DNA of 48,276 nt from positions 1-48,276 of the forward strand of contig QHSR01000253.1 of the NCBI GenBank assembly GCA_003221635.1. Direction: 5' to 3'. The notes under the pieces were generated by a model. The model worked only from the letters and a program-made list of their open reading frames with translations, did not search any database and had not been told where the DNA came from. This document shows, piece after piece, positions 31,697 through 40,546 of the stretch. Within the stretch, counting starts at the first letter, position 1. Every line of letters begins with the position of its first letter. Origin of the DNA: Candidatus Rokuibacteriota bacterium. Its GTDB lineage: Bacteria; Methylomirabilota; Methylomirabilia; Rokubacteriales; CSP1-6. A program made the translations under genes and the position numbers.

Positions 31697-32722
31697 GTGG
31701 ACCAGACCCCGCCGGTCTCCTCCGTCTATCACGGCATCGTCGGCGAATCGCCGCAGATGGCCGAGATTTTTACGCGCATCGACAAGGTGGCGGTCGGCGA
31801 TGTGAACGTCTGCATCTACGGCGAGAGCGGCACCGGCAAGGAGTTGATCGCGCGCGCGATCCACTACGCGAGTCCCCGCCGCGATCGTCCCCTGATCACG
31901 CTCGACTGCACGACAATTCCGGAAGGCCTGATGGAGAGTCATCTCTTCGGTCACGTGAAGGGAGCCTTCACCGGCGCGACGGAGCATCGCGAGGGCGTCT
32001 TCGCGCTGGCCCACACCGGGTCGCTGTTCATCGACGAGCTTGGCGAGCTGAGCCCGCGGCTGCAGGCCAAGCTCCTTCGCGTCATTCAGACGCGCGAGTT
32101 CTCCAAGGTGGGCGGGACGAAGCCCATCCGGACGGACATCAGGCTCATCACCGCGACCAACAAGGACCTCAAGGCCGCTGTCGCGCAGGGCCTGTTCCGG
32201 GAGGACCTCTACTACCGGGTCGCGGTCTTCATGATCAAGGTGCCCGCGCTCCGGGAGCGGCCGGACGATATACCACGCCTGGTCGATCACTTCTTGCGGC
32301 GGTTCGCTGGGCTGTACGGAAAACGCATCACGAAGGTCGCGCCCGCCACTCTCGAACGCATGCTCGAGCTGCCGTGGCCCGGGAACGTCCGGCAGCTCGA
32401 GAATTTTCTCGAGCAGGCGGTTGTCCTCGCCGAGGGCGACACGCTCACCGACCGAGACCTCTTCGCCGGGGATTTTTCGAGCGTGGCCGGGCCTACCCTG
32501 TCGGGATTGTTCGAGGCGGGGCTGCCGCTCGGCGAGGTCGAACGCCGCCACATCCTCCGGACTCTCCACAAGGTCCGCGGCAACCGCACGGAGGCGGCCC
32601 GGCTGCTCCAGATCAGCGTCCGCTGCCTGCAGTACAAGCTGAAGGCCTACGGCCGGGACATCGACGGCGCGGCCGGTTCCGGCCTCGGTCTCGTTCCAAG
32701 CCAGCAATATTTGCGGAGCTAG
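31697..32722 (+). CDS. Sigma-54-dependent transcriptional activator (AAA+ and Fis-type HTH, no receiver)
   Basis: From the GTG at 31697 the 341-residue protein is an AAA+ enhancer-binding domain plus a C-terminal helix-turn-helix. Seen are Walker A GESGTGKE (42-49), the sigma-54 contact loop GAFTGA (89-94), Walker B SLFIDE (109-114), and the arginine-finger region FREDLYYRV. The C-terminal ERRHILRTLHKVRGNRTEAA and ISVRCLQYKLKAYG form a Fis-type HTH. There is almost no N-terminal sensory domain (about 13 residues), so its activity is probably controlled by level or partner proteins. It should drive sigma-54 promoters such as those nearby. Starts at 31544 or 31629 are possible but the N-terminal extension is not family-like. 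Confidence 0.88.
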   Translation: MDQTPPVSSVYHGIVGESPQMAEIFTRIDKVAVGDVNVCIYGESGTGKELIARAIHYASPRRDRPLITLDCTTIPEGLMESHLFGHVKGAFTGATEHREGVFALAHTGSLFIDELGELSPRLQAKLLRVIQTREFSKVGGTKPIRTDIRLITATNKDLKAAVAQGLFREDLYYRVAVFMIKVPALRERPDDIPRLVDHFLRRFAGLYGKRITKVAPATLERMLELPWPGNVRQLENFLEQAVVLAEGDTLTDRDLFAGDFSSVAGPTLSGLFEAGLPLGEVERRHILRTLHKVRGNRTEAARLLQISVRCLQYKLKAYGRDIDGAAGSGLGLVPSQQYLRS

Positions 32723-32785
32723 CGCGCAAGTTTGTGGGGGACCTCGTGGGGTCGTGGCCCACTCCAGGTCTCTAACATATCGACA

Positions 32786-33169
32786 GTGCAAGCGGTCAGG
32801 ACGTTGGCCCCGTTCGTGCTCCCTCAGCACGCCGCCTTGACGCCAGCTCCCGAGTCCGGCCACAGCAGGGCGACGCCGCTTCGAGACCTTCTGGCGAGCG
32901 ATCCGGTATGCCGCCAGATCGTGCAATACCTGATGCGCAACAACGAGGCCGCCGACACCGCACGCGGCATTGCCGAGTGGTGGATCAGGCGGGACGTCAG
33001 GTCCACACAGGCAGCGCTATCGAAGCTCCAGGAATGCGGCGTCGTGCAGTCGTACGTCGTTCAGGACAGCACGTTCGTGTACGCGTACACGAAGAGGGCA
33101 GTCCTGCGTCAGTCGCTCGCGCGCCATTTGCAAGATAAGGTCGTGGCCGTTTCCGCGAGGGAGCCCTAG
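32786..33169 (+). CDS. Winged-helix-like small protein
   Basis: The 127-residue product has a helical core, PLRDLLASDPVCRQIVQYLM, then DTARGIAEWWIRRDVRSTQA and a wing-like strand pair LQECGVVQSYVVQDSTFVYAYT, which together resemble a winged-helix DNA-binding domain. I do not recognise a named family. Start choice is uncertain: GTG at 32786 is used; a TTG at 32732 and a GTG at 32813 are in frame, none with a clear ribosome-binding site. It ends 3 bases before yvcK, so it is probably co-transcribed with it, and may regulate this gene set or the sigma-54 activator (inference). Confidence 0.62.
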   Translation: MQAVRTLAPFVLPQHAALTPAPESGHSRATPLRDLLASDPVCRQIVQYLMRNNEAADTARGIAEWWIRRDVRSTQAALSKLQECGVVQSYVVQDSTFVYAYTKRAVLRQSLARHLQDKVVAVSAREP

Positions 33170-33172
33170 CCC

Positions 33173-34222
33173 ATGGCCCTGTCTTCGCGCATCGCGCCCG
33201 TCGATGCCGTAACGCACTCGAGCCGGCTCGGCGAGCTGCCGCGGCCCGACCTGCGCGTCGTCGCGCTTGGGGGCGGCACGGGGCTGCCCACCGTGCTCCG
33301 GGGGCTCCGGCCGTTGCTGTTCGCGTCGCGCCCGCTGGATCCCGAGCGGGACCAGACGCGCCTGACCGCGATCGCCACGGTCGCCGACGATGGCGGCAGC
33401 TCCGGCGTGCTCCGCGCGAGCCATCAGGTTCCGGCCCCGGGCGACATCCGCAACTGCCTCCTCGCCCTCGCCGGAGGCGATCCCGCAATGTCGGAAGTAT
33501 TCGCCTTCCGCTTCGCGAGCGAGAGCGCGGTCGCCGGGCACAGTCTCGGCAATCTCATCCTGACCGCCGTCGCGGAGCTCGAGCAGGATTTCTCGAAGGC
33601 CGTCGCGCGAGTGGGTCACATGCTCTCGATCCGCGGCCGGGTCCTACCCTCGACCATCCAGACCGCAACGCTCTGCGCTGAGCTGTCCGACGGCACCGTG
33701 ATCGAGGGCGAGTCCCGCATCGCGGGCGCTCGGAGCCCGATTCGCCGCCTGCGCCTCCATCCCAGCGACGCCTCCGCCCCGCCCGAGGCGCTGCACGCGC
33801 TCGAGTGGGCGGACCTGATCGTGATCGGCCCGGGCAGCCTCTACTCGAGCCTGGTGGCGGTGCTCCTCGCGGGGGAGCTGCCCGAGGCGATCGCCAGATC
33901 CCGAGCGCGAGTCGTGCTCGTCATGAATCTCATGACGGAGCCGGGCGAGACCGACGGGTACACCGGCGTGGACCACCTCATGGCCATTCGCCGCCACGCG
34001 CCGACGATCCCGATCCACGACATCCTGATCAACACCGCGCCGTTCGCGCCCGAGCAGGTCGCCCGATACGCCGCGCTGGGCGCGGCGCCCGTCCCCCCGG
34101 ACGTCGAGCTCCTGAGGGCGCTCGGCCACTCCGTCGTCGAGTGCGACCTGCTCGCGCCCGGCGGCGACGTGCGGCACGACCCGGAGAAGCTCGGGCGCGC
34201 GCTTCTCACCCGGGTGAGCTGA
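33173..34222 (+). CDS. yvcK: YvcK/CofD-family protein (gluconeogenesis factor)
   Basis: The 349-residue protein shows the YvcK pattern: VVALGGGTGLPTVLRGLRPL (28-47), TAIATVADDGGSSG, PAPGDIRNCLLALAGGDP and a C-terminal NLMTEPGETDGYTGVDHL. YvcK binds UDP-sugars and is needed for cell-wall synthesis during gluconeogenic growth in Gram-positives; in other bacteria its role is less clear. It shares its fold with CofD (2-phospho-L-lactate transferase), but no F420 genes are present, so YvcK is preferred. It is followed, after an 80-base gap with a possible gene remnant, by a uridine-kinase-like gene. Confidence 0.9.
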   Translation: MALSSRIAPVDAVTHSSRLGELPRPDLRVVALGGGTGLPTVLRGLRPLLFASRPLDPERDQTRLTAIATVADDGGSSGVLRASHQVPAPGDIRNCLLALAGGDPAMSEVFAFRFASESAVAGHSLGNLILTAVAELEQDFSKAVARVGHMLSIRGRVLPSTIQTATLCAELSDGTVIEGESRIAGARSPIRRLRLHPSDASAPPEALHALEWADLIVIGPGSLYSSLVAVLLAGELPEAIARSRARVVLVMNLMTEPGETDGYTGVDHLMAIRRHAPTIPIHDILINTAPFAPEQVARYAALGAAPVPPDVELLRALGHSVVECDLLAPGGDVRHDPEKLGRALLTRVS

Positions 34223-34302
34223 AGGCGCCCGCATGAGCCCAAAGTGGAGTTCCCCGACCTGGTGCGCATGATGATCCGGGCCGACCTGGAGGCGCTCTCG
34301 CG

Positions 34303-34908
34303 GTGATCATCGGTCTCGCTGGCGGAACCGGTTCGGGCAAGAGCATGATCGCGCGGAGTCTCGTCGAGCGCTACGGCGGGTGCGTGATCGACGCCGACTC
34401 GTACTACCGCGACCGCGGCGCCCTCTCCCTGCCGGCGCGGACCCGCATCAGCTACGACGACCCGACCGCCATCGACGTCGCATTGCTCGTCGGGCAGCTC
34501 GCGGCGCTCCGACGCGGCGAGACGGTGCGGAAGCCGGTGTACTCGTTCGAGACCCACGCGCGGACCGGAGTCGAGGTGGTCGCGCCGGCGCGGCTCGTCC
34601 TGGTGGAGGGCCTGTTCGTCCTGTGGTGGGAGTCGATCCGGTCACTGCTGGACGTGAAAGTGTTCGTGGACGCGCCGCCGGATCTTCGGCTCATCCGGCG
34701 GATCCGACGGGACCTCGCCGAGCGCGGCCGCACGCTGGAGCAGGTGCTGCAGCAGTACTCCGGCACAGTGCGCTCCATGCACGAGCGGTACGTGGAGCCG
34801 ACGCGCGCCCATGCGGACCTCGTCGTGACCAATGACGGCCCCGTCGATGCCGCCGTCGAGCTCGTGATCACGCGCGTGCGACAGCGAAGCGCCGGGGTTC
34901 CCGGATGA
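34303..34908 (+). CDS. Uridine kinase-like P-loop kinase
   Basis: The 201-residue protein has a P-loop IIGLAGGTGSGKSMIARSL (2-20), a nucleoside-binding region CVIDADSYYRDRGALS and lid-like arginines (LIRRIRRDLAERGRT), matching uridine/cytidine kinases and phosphoribulokinase relatives. VLVEGLFVLWWESIRSLLD (about residues 101-119) is the strand carrying the usual 'eGi' motif. It probably phosphorylates a nucleoside or related sugar in the cytoplasm. The GTG start at 34303 overlaps the stop of a 20-codon reading frame as GTGA, and its own stop overlaps the histidine kinase start as ATGA. Confidence 0.84.
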   Translation: MIIGLAGGTGSGKSMIARSLVERYGGCVIDADSYYRDRGALSLPARTRISYDDPTAIDVALLVGQLAALRRGETVRKPVYSFETHARTGVEVVAPARLVLVEGLFVLWWESIRSLLDVKVFVDAPPDLRLIRRIRRDLAERGRTLEQVLQQYSGTVRSMHERYVEPTRAHADLVVTNDGPVDAAVELVITRVRQRSAGVPG

Positions 34909-35999
34909 CGCTCGGGGACCTGGCGCCGCATCTGCTCGGCTCCGTCGTCGAGACGGTCGGGGCGACCGCTGCCGTCCTGTACCTCAAGAATGCCGCTGAC
35001 GGCGGCCATCAAGCGGCGGCGGCCGTCGGCGCGCGGCGCCCGGCGCAGACGCTCGCCGAGGATCATCCCCTGATCACGTCGCTCCGGACGCGGCGGGCTC
35101 CGCTTGTCCTCGAGAACGGCTCGGCGGCCCCATGGCTCAAGCCGTGGGCGGCGCGAGCGTTCCCCGCGGCGTCCGTGATCGTCCCGCTCCGCTGGCAGGA
35201 CGACCTGATCGGCTTCCTGCTGCTCGGGCCCGGCCAGGGCGGCACGCGCTACACGGTCGCGGACCTCGAGCTCATGGCAACCGTCGGGGAGCAGGCCGCC
35301 GGCGTGATCGTCACCGCCCGCCTTGCGGAGCATCGGGCGCGGTCGCACGAATTCGAGGCCTTTCACCGACTCACGTCGTTCGTGATCCACGACCTCAAGA
35401 ACTCGATCTCGGCGCTGTCGATGCTGAGCGAGAGCGCGCTGCAGCACTTCGACGACCCGGAGTTTCAGCGCGACGCCCTCCAGACGGTCGCGCGGACCGT
35501 GGACCGCATGAAAGCGTTGATCGGCCGCCTCAGCGGGGTCCCCGAGCCGGCTCGGCTGCGGCTCGAACCCCTCGACCTCGCGATCCTCGCGCGAGAGGCG
35601 GCCTCGCCGGTCGTCAAGAGCGGTCGGATCACGCTCGTCGCCGAGCTGACACCCCTGCCGATCTCGGCGGACGGCGAGGCGCTCTCGCGAGTCATCCAGA
35701 ATCTCGTCACCAACGCCGTGCAGTCGATCGACGGCCGCGGCATCGTCACGGTGAAGACCTTCGCGGAGGGTCGCTGGGCGGTCGTCTCGGTCTCCGATAC
35801 CGGCCGCGGCATCTCGGAAGAATTCGCGCGGACGTCGCTCTTCGCGCCATTCTGCTCGACGAAGAAGGACGGCTGGGGAATCGGTCTCTACCATGCCAGG
35901 GGGCTGGTCGAGGCCCACGGCGGCGCCATCGACGTGTCGAGCAAGGAAGGGGTGGGCACCACCGTCACCGTCAGGCTCCCGCTCGGAGGACGGGCCTGA
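34905..35999 (+). CDS. Sensor histidine kinase with GAF domain (PrsK-like)
   Basis: The 364-residue soluble kinase has an N-terminal GAF domain (about 1-145, e.g. VPLRWQDDLIGFLLLGP), a dimerisation helix with the phospho-acceptor histidine in FVIHDLKNSISALS, and an HATPase domain with N box QNLVTNAVQS, G1 DTGRGIS and G2 GWGIGLYHARGLVEAHGG. The FVxHDLKN motif and the companion regulator are typical of the PrsK/PrsR pair linked to PEP-CTERM/exosortase systems. Here the N-terminal membrane region of PrsK is missing and no exosortase gene is visible, so it may serve another purpose. It is co-translated with the kinase-like gene and the regulator. Confidence 0.87.
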   Translation: MTLGDLAPHLLGSVVETVGATAAVLYLKNAADGGHQAAAAVGARRPAQTLAEDHPLITSLRTRRAPLVLENGSAAPWLKPWAARAFPAASVIVPLRWQDDLIGFLLLGPGQGGTRYTVADLELMATVGEQAAGVIVTARLAEHRARSHEFEAFHRLTSFVIHDLKNSISALSMLSESALQHFDDPEFQRDALQTVARTVDRMKALIGRLSGVPEPARLRLEPLDLAILAREAASPVVKSGRITLVAELTPLPISADGEALSRVIQNLVTNAVQSIDGRGIVTVKTFAEGRWAVVSVSDTGRGISEEFARTSLFAPFCSTKKDGWGIGLYHARGLVEAHGGAIDVSSKEGVGTTVTVRLPLGGRA

Positions 36000-37354
36000 G
36001 CAAGCCCAAGCTTCTCATCGTCGAGGACGAGGAGCCGATCCGTATCCAGCTCAAATACGGGTTGCGGGACGACTTCACGCTTTTCTTTGCCGGGGACGGC
36101 GTGGAGGCCCTCTCGGCGCTCGAGCGCGAGCAGCCGGGACTCGTGAGCCTCGACCTCGGCCTGCCGCCCGACCCGGAAGGCGCCGAGCCGGGCCTCGAGG
36201 CGCTGGACCGGATCATGAAGGCCGCGCCCGAGACGAAAGTGGTCGTCCTCACCGGTCACGGTGGCCGCCAGAGCGCCATCCGCGCGATCCAGCGCGGCGC
36301 GTGCGATTATCACGAGAAGCCGATCCGGCTCCACGATCTGCGGATCGTGCTCCAGCGGGCAGCCTATCTCCAGGCGCTCGAGGCCGATGCGGCGACGCAG
36401 CGCGAGGGGGAAGCGCCGACCCGCTTCGAGGACATGCTCGGCCACACGTCCGCCATGCGAGAGATCTTCGCCGTGGTGAGCCGCATCGCGCGGACCGACG
36501 TGACGGTGCTGATCCAGGGCGAGAGTGGAACGGGCAAGGAGCTGCTGGCCCGGGCCATCCACGCCCGGAGCGCGCGGTGCAACCGCCCGTTCGTGGCGAT
36601 CAACTGTGGGGCGATCCCGGACACCCTGCTGGAGTCCGAGCTGTTCGGCCACGAGAAAGGCGCCTACACCGGGGCGCATGTTCAGCGGAAGGGCAAGCTC
36701 GAGTTCGCGGAGGGCGGCACGCTGTTCCTCGATGAGGTCGGCGAGATGAGCGCCCTCCTCCAGGTGAAGCTCCTCCGTTTTCTCCAGGAGCGGGCGATCG
36801 AGCGGGTCGGCGGCCGCGAGGTGCTTCGCGTGGACGCCCGGGTGGTCGCCGCGACTAACAAGGATCTGAACGCGGAGCTGCACGCCGGGCGGTTCCGTGA
36901 AGACCTCTACTACCGCCTCTCGGTCGTGAACCTGACGCTCCCGCCCCTGCGTGACCGGGGCGAGGACGCCGTGCTCGTCGCCAGCGCGTTCCTCCAACGG
37001 AGCAACGCGGAGCACCGGAGGAAGCTGCGCTTCGGGGGCTCGGCCCTCGCAGCCATCACTCGCCATGCCTGGCCCGGCAACATTCGCGAGCTCGAGAACG
37101 CGGTGGCGCGCGCGGTCCTCATGGCCCGGACCAACTTCATCGAGGCCGGGGACCTCGGCATCGAAGCCGAGCACCGCCTGGACCTCGCATCGCTCCGAGA
37201 GGCCCGGGACCGGGCGGAACGGAACGCCCTGGTGGCGGCGCTCGCCAGGACGCGCGGGAACATCACCCAGGGGGCGCGGCTTCTGGCGGTGAGCCGCCCA
37301 ACGTTGCACGGATTGATCGCCCGGCACCAGGTCAACCCGCGGGATTTCCGTTGA
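35996..37354 (+). CDS. PrsR-like response regulator, sigma-54 activator; probable CTG start
   Basis: The 452-residue regulator has a receiver domain with acidic pocket VEDEEP, phospho-acceptor D53 in SLDLGLPPDPEG and K108 in EKPI, then an AAA+ domain with GESGTGKE (175-182), sigma-54 loop GAYTGA (222-227) and FLDEVGEM, and a Fis-type HTH (GARLLAVSRPTLHGLIARH). The LDLGLPPDPEG form is typical of PrsR. No ATG, GTG or TTG exists in frame near the receiver start; a CTG at 35996 overlaps the kinase stop as CTGA and lies 5 bases after a GGAGGA ribosome-binding site, so CTG is the probable start. The partner kinase is the gene immediately upstream. Confidence 0.88.
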   Translation: MSKPKLLIVEDEEPIRIQLKYGLRDDFTLFFAGDGVEALSALEREQPGLVSLDLGLPPDPEGAEPGLEALDRIMKAAPETKVVVLTGHGGRQSAIRAIQRGACDYHEKPIRLHDLRIVLQRAAYLQALEADAATQREGEAPTRFEDMLGHTSAMREIFAVVSRIARTDVTVLIQGESGTGKELLARAIHARSARCNRPFVAINCGAIPDTLLESELFGHEKGAYTGAHVQRKGKLEFAEGGTLFLDEVGEMSALLQVKLLRFLQERAIERVGGREVLRVDARVVAATNKDLNAELHAGRFREDLYYRLSVVNLTLPPLRDRGEDAVLVASAFLQRSNAEHRRKLRFGGSALAAITRHAWPGNIRELENAVARAVLMARTNFIEAGDLGIEAEHRLDLASLREARDRAERNALVAALARTRGNITQGARLLAVSRPTLHGLIARHQVNPRDFR

Positions 37355-37398
37355 TCGCGGGTTAATTGCGACCATTTGGCTCGGTGCCCGCTGCGCCC

Positions 37399-38391
37399 TC
37401 AGGCGCCCACGAGGCGAAGCAGCGTCCAGGTGAGGGCGGCGACCAGCGCCGAGGCGGGGATGGTGAGAATCCACGCCCAGAGGATGCGGCCGGCCACGCC
37501 CCAGCGGACGGCCGAGAAGCGCTGGATGGCGCCGACGCCCATGATCGAGCCGCTGATCGTCTGGGTGGTGCTGACGGGGATGCCACCGATGGCGGTGCCG
37601 ATCAGCGTGATGGCGCCGGCCGTCTCCGCGCAGAAGCCGCCCACCGGCCGGAGCTTGGTAATCCGCATCCCCATGGTCTTCACGATCCGCCACCCGCCGG
37701 TCATCGTGCCCAGACCCAGCGCCGCGTGCGCCATCAGCACGACCCAAAAAGGCACGTAGAACTCGGGCCCGAGGTGACCCGTGCTGAAGAGCAGCACGGC
37801 GATGATCCCCATCGTCTTCTGGGCGTCGTTGGTGCCGTGACCCAGGCTGTAGGCGGCCGCCGACAGGAGCTGGCCGCGTCGGAAGATCTTGTCGACGCGC
37901 CCGGGCGTCGCATGCTTGAAGACGTTGAGCACCAGCACCATCGTCGTGAATCCGACGACCAGGCCGATCAGCGGCGCCAGGATCATGAACGCCCCGATCT
38001 TGATCAGGCCGGACGCGATCAGCGAGCCGAACCCCGCCTTGACCACGGCGGCACCGGCGAAGCCGCCGATCAGCGCGTGGGAGGAGCTCGTCGGCACCCC
38101 CCCCACCCACGTGATCAGGTCCCAGACGATCGCGCCGACCAGACCCGCCAGGATCACCCACTGGTCCACCACCGTGGTCTCGACGACACCCTTCCCGACC
38201 GTGCGCGCCACGCTGACGCCGAATCCGAACGCGGCGACGAAGTTGAAGAAGGCCGCCCAGACGACCGCCTGGAGCGGCGTCAGCACGCGAGTCGACACGA
38301 CCGTGGCGATCGAGTTGGCGGCGTCGTGGAACCCGTTGATGAAGTCGAAGACGAGCGCGACGAAGACGATGAAGACGACGAGGGAGAGCAC
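37399..38391 (-). CDS. pit: Low-affinity inorganic phosphate transporter (Pit family)
   Basis: The 330-residue inner-membrane protein has two inverted PiT repeats: DFINGFHDAANSIATVVSTR near the start and SLGHGTNDAQKTMGIIAV near residue 190. It has about ten helices and catalyses phosphate symport with cations. GGVPTSSSHALIGG and GGIPVSTTQTISGSIMG are the conserved serine/threonine loops of the two halves. It starts 17 bases after the stop of the PhoU-like gene, with which it forms a common two-gene operon. It converges with the PrsR-like gene, 44 bases away. Confidence 0.94.
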   Translation of the reverse strand: MLSLVVFIVFVALVFDFINGFHDAANSIATVVSTRVLTPLQAVVWAAFFNFVAAFGFGVSVARTVGKGVVETTVVDQWVILAGLVGAIVWDLITWVGGVPTSSSHALIGGFAGAAVVKAGFGSLIASGLIKIGAFMILAPLIGLVVGFTTMVLVLNVFKHATPGRVDKIFRRGQLLSAAAYSLGHGTNDAQKTMGIIAVLLFSTGHLGPEFYVPFWVVLMAHAALGLGTMTGGWRIVKTMGMRITKLRPVGGFCAETAGAITLIGTAIGGIPVSTTQTISGSIMGVGAIQRFSAVRWGVAGRILWAWILTIPASALVAALTWTLLRLVGA

Positions 38392-38408
38392 CGCTCAGGC
38401 CGGGGCGG

Positions 38409-39026
38409 TCACGCCATCTTGAGGATGATCCCCTCGATCACGTTGGCCACGTCCTCGCACCGATCCGTGACGATCTCCATCGTCTCGTAGATCTCTTTCC
38501 ACTTGATGACCTCGATGGGATCGCTCGCCTCGTCGAACATCGCGGCGAGGCTCTCGCGCAGCAGCACGTCGGCGGTGTTCTCCAGGCGGTTCACCTCGAC
38601 GGTGTGTTCGTGGAAGCCGGGGTCCATCGTCCGCAGGCACTTGATGGTGCGGTCCATCGCGTGCGTGGTGTGCACGATGACCTCGGCCATCGCCCGGCAC
38701 GCCGAGGTCGGCTCCTTGATGCGGTACACGACCAGACGCTCGGCGGCCGCCTCGATATAGTCCAGCACGTCGTCCAGACGCGAGGCCAGGTCGTGAATGT
38801 CCTCGCGGTCGATCGGCGTGATGAAGGTCGTGTTCAGCTTCTTGATGATCTCGTGGGTCGTCTGATCGCCCTGGTGCTCCACTTCCTTGATCGCGTGCGC
38901 CTTGGCCCGCGCGTCGGCGAAGTTGTGGACCATCTCGTGGAGCAGGGCGCCGGCCCGGATGATGTGCTGGGACTGCTGCTCGAAGTAGTCGAAGAACCGG
39001 ACTTCCTTCGGGATCAGATTGAACAT
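38409..39026 (-). CDS. DUF47/PhoU-like protein, Pit partner
   Basis: The 205-residue helical protein contains the DUF47 (TIGR00153) signature: FFDYFEQQSQHIIRAGALLH, EVEHQGDQTTHEIIKKLN and PIDREDIHDLASRLDDVLDY, with repeated E/D metal-binding patterns seen in PhoU. These proteins are usually encoded just before Pit transporters and are thought to regulate them. The ATG at 39026 lies just downstream of a TACACT box (39045 to 39040). The adjacent pit gene supports the role. Confidence 0.9.
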   Translation of the reverse strand: MFNLIPKEVRFFDYFEQQSQHIIRAGALLHEMVHNFADARAKAHAIKEVEHQGDQTTHEIIKKLNTTFITPIDREDIHDLASRLDDVLDYIEAAAERLVVYRIKEPTSACRAMAEVIVHTTHAMDRTIKCLRTMDPGFHEHTVEVNRLENTADVLLRESLAAMFDEASDPIEVIKWKEIYETMEIVTDRCEDVANVIEGIILKMA

Positions 39027-39065
39027 TAACCCGAACCGAAGTGTAACGGAAACCTCACAATCGCG

Positions 39066-39923
39066 CTAGGCCTTCCTCAGGCGCAGTGGGGGAAGTCCCC
39101 GGAGGGCCCGGCGGCCCAGGCCCCAACAGGTCTCGACGGTCTCGATGAGCGCCGGCGCGGTCGCCGCCAGGCAGCGAACGAGCACTCCGCCGCGAGCCAG
39201 CATGGCCACGCCGACCCTCGCGGCACCACCGCTCGCCCAGCGCCGGTGGACCTCGGCCGCGAAGTGCGCGGCGTCGAAGGCGCCGATGATCGCGATCGAG
39301 GCGAAGTACGGATGGGACTCCGCGCAGCCGAGTCCGTCCCACGCCGGGTCGTCCTTGGCGAGGGGACCTCGCAGGACGAACCGGTCGTGGAGCAGCCAGC
39401 CGGACTGGTCCCTGATCGAAACGGCGCTGTCGAGCACGGCGAACCGCCACGCTTCTCCCCGGGCGACCCGGCCGGCCGAAAAGGCATCGACGAGGATGAG
39501 CCCGGCGCTCTCGTCCAGTTCGACGTCGATCGCCTGGCGGAAGGCCGAGCCCGCGAACGGGATGGTGTGGTCGGGCACCCACTCGACGACCGCGCGCGGG
39601 CCCAGCCTAAGCTTCACGGTCTGGACGGCCTCGTCCGCATCGGTGCGGTACACGCGAGTGGCCGACGGGGTGGTGAGCACCGCGTGGGTCCCCGCCGCCA
39701 GGCTCACGTCGATCGAGAGCCGGTCGCCGCCGACCAGGCCGCCCGTCGGATTCAGGATCGAGACAATCGCGGCCGGGTCGTCGAGAGCGAGGGGCGCCAG
39801 GACCTGGAGCGGCAGCGTGTATCGACAGCCCGCGACGACGGTGGCGGTCCCGCGCCGCTCGAAGCGGAGCCACAGCGCCCCATCGCGGCCGACCCGGGCG
39901 TCGAGCGAGGCCGTCGCGTTCAC
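39066..39923 (-). CDS. ureD: Urease accessory protein UreD
   Basis: The 285-residue protein has the UreD pattern: [56 protein letters not shown] and [20 protein letters not shown]. UreD (UreH) forms a scaffold with UreF and UreG on the apo-urease for nickel delivery. I chose the GTG at 39923, which overlaps the ureG stop as GTGA; an upstream ATG at 39962 would add 13 residues. UreD is the last gene of the operon, whereas in many bacteria it is the first. Confidence 0.94.
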   Translation of the reverse strand: MNATASLDARVGRDGALWLRFERRGTATVVAGCRYTLPLQVLAPLALDDPAAIVSILNPTGGLVGGDRLSIDVSLAAGTHAVLTTPSATRVYRTDADEAVQTVKLRLGPRAVVEWVPDHTIPFAGSAFRQAIDVELDESAGLILVDAFSAGRVARGEAWRFAVLDSAVSIRDQSGWLLHDRFVLRGPLAKDDPAWDGLGCAESHPYFASIAIIGAFDAAHFAAEVHRRWASGGAARVGVAMLARGGVLVRCLAATAPALIETVETCWGLGRRALRGLPPLRLRKA

Positions 39924-40546
39924 GCGGTCGCCGCGGCGAGCGTCAGCTCGCGTCGAATCCACGCGAGGATCGTGTCCACCCCCTCGCCGGTCCGGAGGTT
40001 CGTGAAGACGAAGGGCCGGGCGCCGCGCATCCGGCGCGAATCGCGCTCCATCACGGAGAGGTCCGCGCCCACGTGCGGCGCCAGATCGATCTTGTTGATC
40101 ACCAGCAGATCGGAGCGCGTGATCCCCGGACCGCCCTTGCGGGGGATCTTCTCGCCCTCGGCGACGTCGATCACGTAGATCATCGCGTCGACCAGCTCGG
40201 GGCTGAACGTCGCCGCCAGATTATCGCCGCCGCTCTCGATGAGAAGAAGCTCGAGATTCGGAAACTTCTTCAGGAGCGCACCCACGGCTTCGAGATTCAC
40301 CGACACGTCTTCTCGAATCGCCGTGTGCGGGCACCCCCCCGTCTCGACGCCGATGACCCGCTCGGCCGGCAGGGCGCGCCTCCGGACCAGGAACTCGGCG
40401 TCCTCCTTGGTGTAGATGTCGTTGGTGATGACCGCCATGTCGAGCTCGGCGGAGAGGCGCCGGCAGAGTGCCTCGGCCAGCGCGGTCTTGCCCGAGCCGA
40501 CTGGACCGCCGATGCCGATTTTCAACGGTTGCGGGAGCGTGGTCAT
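39920..40546 (-). CDS. ureG: Urease accessory GTPase UreG
   Basis: The 208-residue protein has the GTPase P-loop [18 protein letters not shown], the nickel-relay motif [16 protein letters not shown] with the CPH signature, and the G-motifs [18 protein letters not shown] and [15 protein letters not shown]. UreG hydrolyses GTP to drive nickel insertion into urease. Its ATG at 40546 overlaps the ureF stop as ATGA. Length matches the family. Confidence 0.97.
   Translation of the reverse strand: MTTLPQPLKIGIGGPVGSGKTALAEALCRRLSAELDMAVITNDIYTKEDAEFLVRRRALPAERVIGVETGGCPHTAIREDVSVNLEAVGALLKKFPNLELLLIESGGDNLAATFSPELVDAMIYVIDVAEGEKIPRKGGPGITRSDLLVINKIDLAPHVGADLSVMERDSRRMRGARPFVFTNLRTGEGVDTILAWIRRELTLAAATA

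Noticed and set aside
33173-34222. 2-phospho-L-lactate transferase for coenzyme F420
   Set aside because: The sequence follows YvcK features and no other F420 biosynthesis gene is in the window.
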